Shown piece after piece: positions 5,071-5,162 of a DNA stretch of 5,162 bases. Position 1 is the stretch's first letter; every line of letters starts with the position of its first letter. The notes below the pieces were generated by a model. It was not told the origin of the DNA. It made no database searches and saw nothing but the letters and a program-made list of their open reading frames with translations. A program made the translations under genes and the position numbers. This stretch comes from Dehalococcoidia bacterium (GTDB lineage: Bacteria; Chloroflexota; Dehalococcoidia; JAUYDP01), in contig JAUYDP010000088.1 of assembly GCA_030691805.1 (NCBI GenBank), positions 1-5,162 on the forward strand. Direction: 5' to 3'.

Positions 5071-5162
5071 ATGGCAGTAAGCAATGAACAGCTCCTGAAG
5101 GCGCTCAACACCGATCTGGCCGCGGAGCTGTCGGCCATCGTTCAGTACATGTGGCACCATGT
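5071..5162 (+). CDS. Ferritin-like / bacterioferritin-type protein, 5' end only
   Basis: Only the first 30 residues are in the window; the gene runs off the 3' edge. They form one amphipathic helix, 'LLKALNTDLAAELSAIVQYM' (8-27) followed by 'WHH'. This matches the first helix of ferritin-like four-helix bundles, where 'NELxAIxQYxxH' carries the first di-iron glutamate; here that is E19. Members store iron or oxidise Fe(II) to limit peroxide damage, or act as other di-iron enzymes; which of these applies cannot be told from one helix. The start is clear: AGGAGG (5061-5066) lies 4 nt before the ATG. It follows the lipoprotein gene by 52 bp on the same strand. Confidence 0.82.
   Translation, partial: MAVSNEQLLKALNTDLAAELSAIVQYMWHH

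Noticed and set aside
1..5162. CRISPR array, tRNA or rRNA gene, insertion sequence, phage or attachment site
   Set aside because: No spaced direct repeats, cloverleaf with CCA-side features, transposase or integrase motif, or terminal inverted repeats were seen on either strand.

Overview
This looks like an ordinary chromosomal window from a moderately GC-rich bacterium. It is most plausibly a member of the Chloroflexota (Dehalococcoidia or Anaerolineae type), but that placement is tentative. It rests on family-level resemblance of the WecA/TagO-like transferase, the bifunctional-nuclease (BFN) protein and the small zinc-ribbon protein, and on the 'IYVPF' tail of the first gene. There is no rRNA or other taxonomic marker in the window. 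I see no mobile element, CRISPR array, tRNA, phage gene or recognisable defence system.

Layout. Positions 1-1050 (+) hold the 3' end of an exported, multi-domain beta-sandwich protein. It meets a convergent minus-strand block separated by only 5 bp. Read in its own direction, that block runs: BFN-domain protein (3624-3091), zinc-ribbon protein (3082-2759), intrinsic terminator (about 2721-2695), WecA/TagO-like polyprenyl-phosphate sugar-1-phosphate transferase (2686-1625), DinB-family protein (1580-1056). A compact divergent promoter region of about 160 bp (3631-3791) separates this block from a plus-strand putative zinc-metallopeptidase lipoprotein (3792-5018). A ferritin-like gene follows, starting at 5071 and cut by the window end.

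How the genes relate. The BFN and zinc-ribbon genes are tightly coupled: the Shine-Dalgarno (SD) sequence of the second overlaps the stop codon of the first, and both lie behind a good sigma-70-type promoter. A terminator hairpin then sits directly before the WecA/TagO start codon, so the envelope-glycan gene must depend on read-through or on a promoter I cannot identify. The divergent lipoprotein gene has perfect -35 and -10 hexamers placed so that the transcript should begin at or next to its ATG, which implies a leaderless mRNA.

The points most worth a second look are: a Thr in place of the normally invariant catalytic Asp in the 'MGD(S/T)G' motif of the WecA/TagO-like enzyme; the leaderless HEWTH lipoprotein; the terminator abutting the transferase gene; and the conserved-looking BFN/zinc-ribbon pair. 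I found no convincing evidence of a wholly new multi-gene system.
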